From: Klebsormidium nitens
Taxonomy: Eukaryota > Streptophyta > Klebsormidiophyceae > Klebsormidiales > Klebsormidiaceae
Direction of reading: 5' to 3'
DNA length: 64,000 nucleotides
Assembly: GCA_000708835.1 (NCBI GenBank)
Contig: DF237049.1
Location: 1 to 64,000, forward strand
The position numbers were made by a program, and so were the translations under genes. Shown one piece after another: positions 60,362-64,000 of the stretch. The notes beneath the pieces were generated by a model. That model had not been told where the DNA came from. It was given only the letters and a program-made list of their open reading frames with translations, and did not search any database. How positions within the stretch are numbered: the first letter of the stretch is position 1; each line of letters starts with the position of its first letter.

Positions 60362-62541
60362 CTGTGCATAATCCTGGAGCAAACTGTAACATATGGGTAG
60401 GGGGAGCACCAGCAGGGGTTTTGAGCCTCTCGCCCTTGTGTGGTAAACAGCCGGCTTACTATTGGTGTATCTTCCTCAGCAGTGATTTTGACAAAAGCTA
60501 GTGTGGGGATACTATGACGGATTTGGTTAGTCTGCAGCAGAGGGAAACTGGCTTTTGTGACTCTTTGCAAAGGGATTGAATCACAGCTTTATGTGGAGGT
60601 GATCAAACTCGGAAAGAACCACCGAGTAAGAGCTAGTGCACGCGGGCTATAGCAGTCACCAGGAGTTGAATGAAGTTTTAAACGTTCAGACCCAGTATCA
60701 TTGGGTTTAATCTGCAAGGATTAACTTTTCCATGTAGGTAGAGGGATCTGCCAGTCATTGAATGTGCGCACGCGTAGGTAAAAAAATTGAACTTCAGTCC
60801 TAATCTTTAAAAGAAACGGAGACACTGTTTCTAATAATCCGGTCTTAGCCTTCCAATCAAAGAATGCGTTGAACGTAACACATAGTTTTTCACGCTCACA
60901 TTGGGTGATTCATCCTGACTGCTCGCTTCCAGTTAAGCTAGAACTTATGAATCGCCTTCGTTGTGTGTAGAGGACAGCCATGCTGGTCAATCCATGAGCA
61001 CTCGCAAGCTTTAACGCCCTTTGCAGCCAATTGCAATGAACGCACATTGCACTTTATTCCATATGACGTTGAAAGTCCTTTCATTCAGTACGGCACTGTA
61101 GCATCAATAATCGTTGCCTTACCAACTGCGCATGTGCGTCGAAACGAGCGTTATACTCAATCATGATTGCACCTAAAATTCAGAAGTTTCAAGCTAGCTA
61201 GCTAGCACAGGAACCTATTATGTATGCCATTTGAGAAGCAGGCTACGGCGTCACACAATGAACCATGTCAAGCATGCTCTCTTACGACCCTTCATATCTC
61301 ATACAGGCTCGTGAAAAGAGTACCTTGACAATCTCCTACGCCGGTGTCAATAAAACTTGCGCGCGTGTCAGCCCTTTGCATCAAAAAGAAACATAGATCC
61401 ATACATGGGACCTCAAGTATCATTTTCGAAGGAATCACTTCGAGCTCACCGTACGCTTTACAGTGCGGTAGCATTCTATTCTTGAGTACAAGAGACACTC
61501 AAGCCTCGTTTACCGGTTGGCGAGAATCACGCCGGTTTCAAGCCCTCATACAGCAACCGCCGCCGCGGCATGGCCGCCATGAAAACTCTTGGCCCAGGCC
61601 GAAGCACCATCTGGCACCTGGAGCACCGTCTCATGCAATACCCCCTAGAGGTGTTGAGCGGGTCGGCCGACCAGTAAAATGCCACTGATCGGTGACACTG
61701 ATCATCGAAAAATAGTGCAGCCCACATGTAGTGCAATCCTCAAATCATATCGCCACAATCAAATGGATACATGGCCGGATTCGTTTTGATTGTTGGTTCT
61801 GTCACGGGTTCCGCGTTCTTGGTACAACTACAATCCTTTCGATAACTTCAGAAACAAACGCTGTAATGGTCGATATCTCACATGACCGTCGTACCAAGCT
61901 AACAGCTTCGAGCGGGCGTCGGATTCCGCGATACTGCTCATACGGAATATCCTTCGTGACTATAGAGCATCATACTGTGACTCACAGCTCGAGCAATCGT
62001 TCACATGAACCGGCTGGAACCGGCGTCGAGTTAGTGCATCGCGCCTGCGCGAGTGACCTAGGCTTATGACGGTGCAGACCGCGCATTTAATTTGGGCGGC
62101 GGCGCTTTCACATCGAGACGGTTCGCAACACGGACCATGCCCCGTCATGTGCACTCTGCGCCTGCTGATGGCTCAGAGCCGCATATCGTCATCACCATGC
62201 TGCAGGCGGCCATGTCCTGCATGCTTTCCGCTCAGTCTTCGCCGAATCAAGCCCCTTGCCTGCACACAAACGCTAGCAGCAAACGCCTAGAAAACTGAGG
62301 CGTCGAACCCGGTGACTTATGCTGACATCTCAAACTGAAGCACACATGAGAATTTATAAACGAGAGATTGCACGCCGGGTCAGCTTCACACAAACGCATG
62401 CATGAAAGTACCCAGCGTCACACTTATAAAGCCTGGCCGCGACAAGCAGTCGAACACAGAACCGTTTTGGGACAAGCAAAGGTCATAGCTCACAACAGAA
62501 GCATTCCATGTCACAAGACGCGAATCAGGACTTCCATCCTG
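60362..62541. other. Convergent spacer between the bZIP and Trm1 genes
   Basis: About 2.2 kb with no supported gene. A TAGC tetranucleotide run lies at about 61193-61206, and a third exact copy of the 13-bp near-palindrome at 61569-61581. The rest holds both 3' UTRs and unrecognised sequence. Confidence 0.55.
61569..61581. repeat. 13-bp near-palindrome, copy 3
   Basis: CATGGCCGCCATG, identical to the copies at 6558-6570 and 6871-6883 although more than 54 kb away. Confidence 0.6.
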
Positions 62542-64000
62542 CTAGCTGTCACCCACTGCTTCTGCTTTCGCTTCTAACTTCGGGCGCTTGGCAGCTGGAG
62601 GCTCTTCGTCCCCTCCGTCGATCTCTGCGATACCCGTGCTCTCCGCTACTACACTACCAACAATCGGTGCCGGGATGCTGTTCGACGAAGATGGGCCGCC
62701 ATTAACGGCGGCCTCCCCCATGAGCGACGCGTGCTGGGGCCCAATTTTGCGGCCCGCCTTGGGCTTGGGTCCCCAGTGCTGCTCCGGATTCGGCAGGAAG
62801 CGAGGAACCCGCGTTGCCTGGGCTTTGCTCTGTGCCGCATTGCTGCGCGCAAAGTTCGCCTGCAAGGAAGCGCCGAGCTTGACCCGTCAATGAAACAGCT
62901 TGGCTGATGACGTTTCGCGCCAAACGAAGTATACACAAGTTCCGCATTCGACGAGTTGAGATGCTATGACCCGACGAATTTCAATTGCTATCTGAACCAT
63001 GATCACACAATCTGGCAAACCGTTCGCTTCAGCTCTACAGTCCCGACATTGCCGCAAAAGATCGACAAACACTTGAGGCCTGGCCCGTTGTGCACTGACC
63101 TGTATCTGGGGCTGCTGCGCCAGGATCTTTTGTCCCGGCGTCTCGTCCTTCTGCGGCTTCACCGGGTGGTCTTTCACCCAGCACCGCATGATGTCCCACA
63201 GCACTTCCATCGGCGCATCCGTTTTGATCCCGAGCGGATTGGCGTGCGACGTCGACACGCGGTACCCTGCGTTGGCCACCGCCGAGCGGAACAGGATCGC
63301 GGAAGGGGGAGTGCACTTGAGCGTTGCGCTCAGGGCGTGGAGGCTGACGTAGAGGGGGCAGTCGGGGAGTTCCTGCAATGGGGAAAGGGATCGGATGTTA
63401 GCGACGATCTGCAACGGCTTGACGTGCTTGCAGGTGTAAGAGCCACTACTTTCTGGAGGCTCGTGACTGAAGGTACCAAGCAAGGGCTATCTGACGCTTA
63501 GGGAACCGTCGCGGATCCACGTTGAGGCAGATTGCTGATCTTTTGGCAGTAGATGACAAGCTCGAAGGAGTTCCAAGCAACAAGACGCACCCCCGAGTTG
63601 TGTGAGTGCATCAATGCAGACAAGATTGACATCTTGGAGGTTTTCTGTCAGAAACTTCGTGCAGCGGCACGCGAGGCCATCTTTTTCACGCGTCGATCAA
63701 ACGGTCTAGACGCACAAGCGGACACCCAATCCACCCAGACCCTCGCACGCTGCTGCGGTGCCTCACCTCAGAGACTGCAGTGAGGATGCTGTGCACTTTG
63801 TCGTACGCCGGGTAGCGGTGCTTCATACTGCGCACGCGGCTCAGCGTGGCGGCCACCCAGGCGGGGTCGTGGATGGGCTCCGACCAAATGGGGCCGCCCA
63901 TCAAAAAGTGCTTCCCGCAGTTCTCGCACGCCTGCCCGACTGCGGGGCCGACGCCGGGAGTGTACCGCGACTGGTTGTTCTGCAGAGACGGACTGCTGAG
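62542..64000 (-). CDS. TRM1: tRNA (guanine(26)-N(2))-dimethyltransferase, C-terminal part
   Basis: Enzyme of the Trm1 family, which uses S-adenosylmethionine to make N2,N2-dimethylguanosine at position 26 of tRNAs. Only the 3' end of the gene is in the window; it continues past 64000. Three exons in reading order, 63979-63767, 63372-63100 and 62859-62542, give 267 C-terminal residues in phase. Diagnostic blocks are a Cys-x2-Cys pair followed by the Trm1 signature (CENCGKHFLMGGPIWSEPIH), SILFRSA-like text read here as SAILFRSAVANAGYRVSTSH, ANPLGIKTDAP, and EVLWDIMRCWVKDHPVK. The catalytic methyltransferase fold lies upstream, outside the window. The final exon has ARSNAAQSKA and RFLPNPEQHWGPKPKAGRK, known from eukaryotic Trm1 tails, and ends in a basic/acidic segment with AKRPKLE that resembles a nuclear import signal. 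Confidence 0.92.

Noticed and set aside
1-64000. CRISPR arrays, operons, Shine-Dalgarno sites, rRNA and tRNA genes, long terminal repeats
   Set aside because: The DNA is eukaryotic nuclear with spliced genes; I saw no regularly spaced repeats, no rRNA blocks, no convincing cloverleaf and no paired long repeats. A tRNAscan-SE run could still find a tRNA I missed.

Overview
The window looks like nuclear DNA of a green-lineage eukaryote, most probably a streptophyte (charophyte) alga of the Klebsormidium type. The reasons are short GT-AG introns, GC-rich exons set in AT-richer spacers, and a set of plant-lineage families: a SWI3D-type chromatin subunit, a type II metacaspase, a plastid transketolase with transit peptide, a class I trehalose-6-phosphate synthase, TGD4 and an ABI5/AREB-like bZIP. 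The species is inferred and was not tested by any search.

Layout: (1) 567-6151 (+) SWI3D; (2) 6996-7640 (-) single-exon GNAT acetyltransferase; (3) 8476-12725 (+) type II metacaspase; (4) 13960-19444 (+) WD40-like protein with a highly charged middle, not recognised; (5) 21117-25316 (-) plastid transketolase; (6) 26501-35117 (+) class I trehalose-6-phosphate synthase; (7) 36600-40073 (-) TGD4 lipid-transfer protein of the chloroplast outer envelope; (8) 41015-56394 (+) a giant ARM-repeat/RING protein of at least about 3,570 residues, interrupted by a 695-N assembly gap; (9) 58622-60361 (+) group A bZIP; (10) 62542 to beyond 64000 (-) the C-terminal part of tRNA (guanine-26) dimethyltransferase Trm1. 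I rebuilt the exons by hand from splice sites, reading-frame phase and family conservation. Nearly every model closes with a whole number of codons, which supports the junctions.

The genes mostly alternate in orientation, giving three head-to-head pairs with short shared upstream regions (GNAT/metacaspase, transketolase/TPS, TGD4/giant RING) and several convergent pairs. They are not an operon or one pathway, but a theme of carbon metabolism and stress is visible: transketolase and trehalose-6-phosphate synthase share a divergent promoter, and an ABA-type bZIP and a metacaspase lie in the same window.

The most unusual items are the giant ARM/RING protein, the unrecognised WD40 protein, a bacterial-looking intronless GNAT, a GC-AG intron followed by a 22-nt exon in the metacaspase, a recurring 13-bp near-palindrome in spacers, and a cluster of GC-rich hairpin repeats between the giant gene and the bZIP gene. 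I saw no CRISPR array, no rRNA gene, no convincing tRNA gene and no intact transposon.
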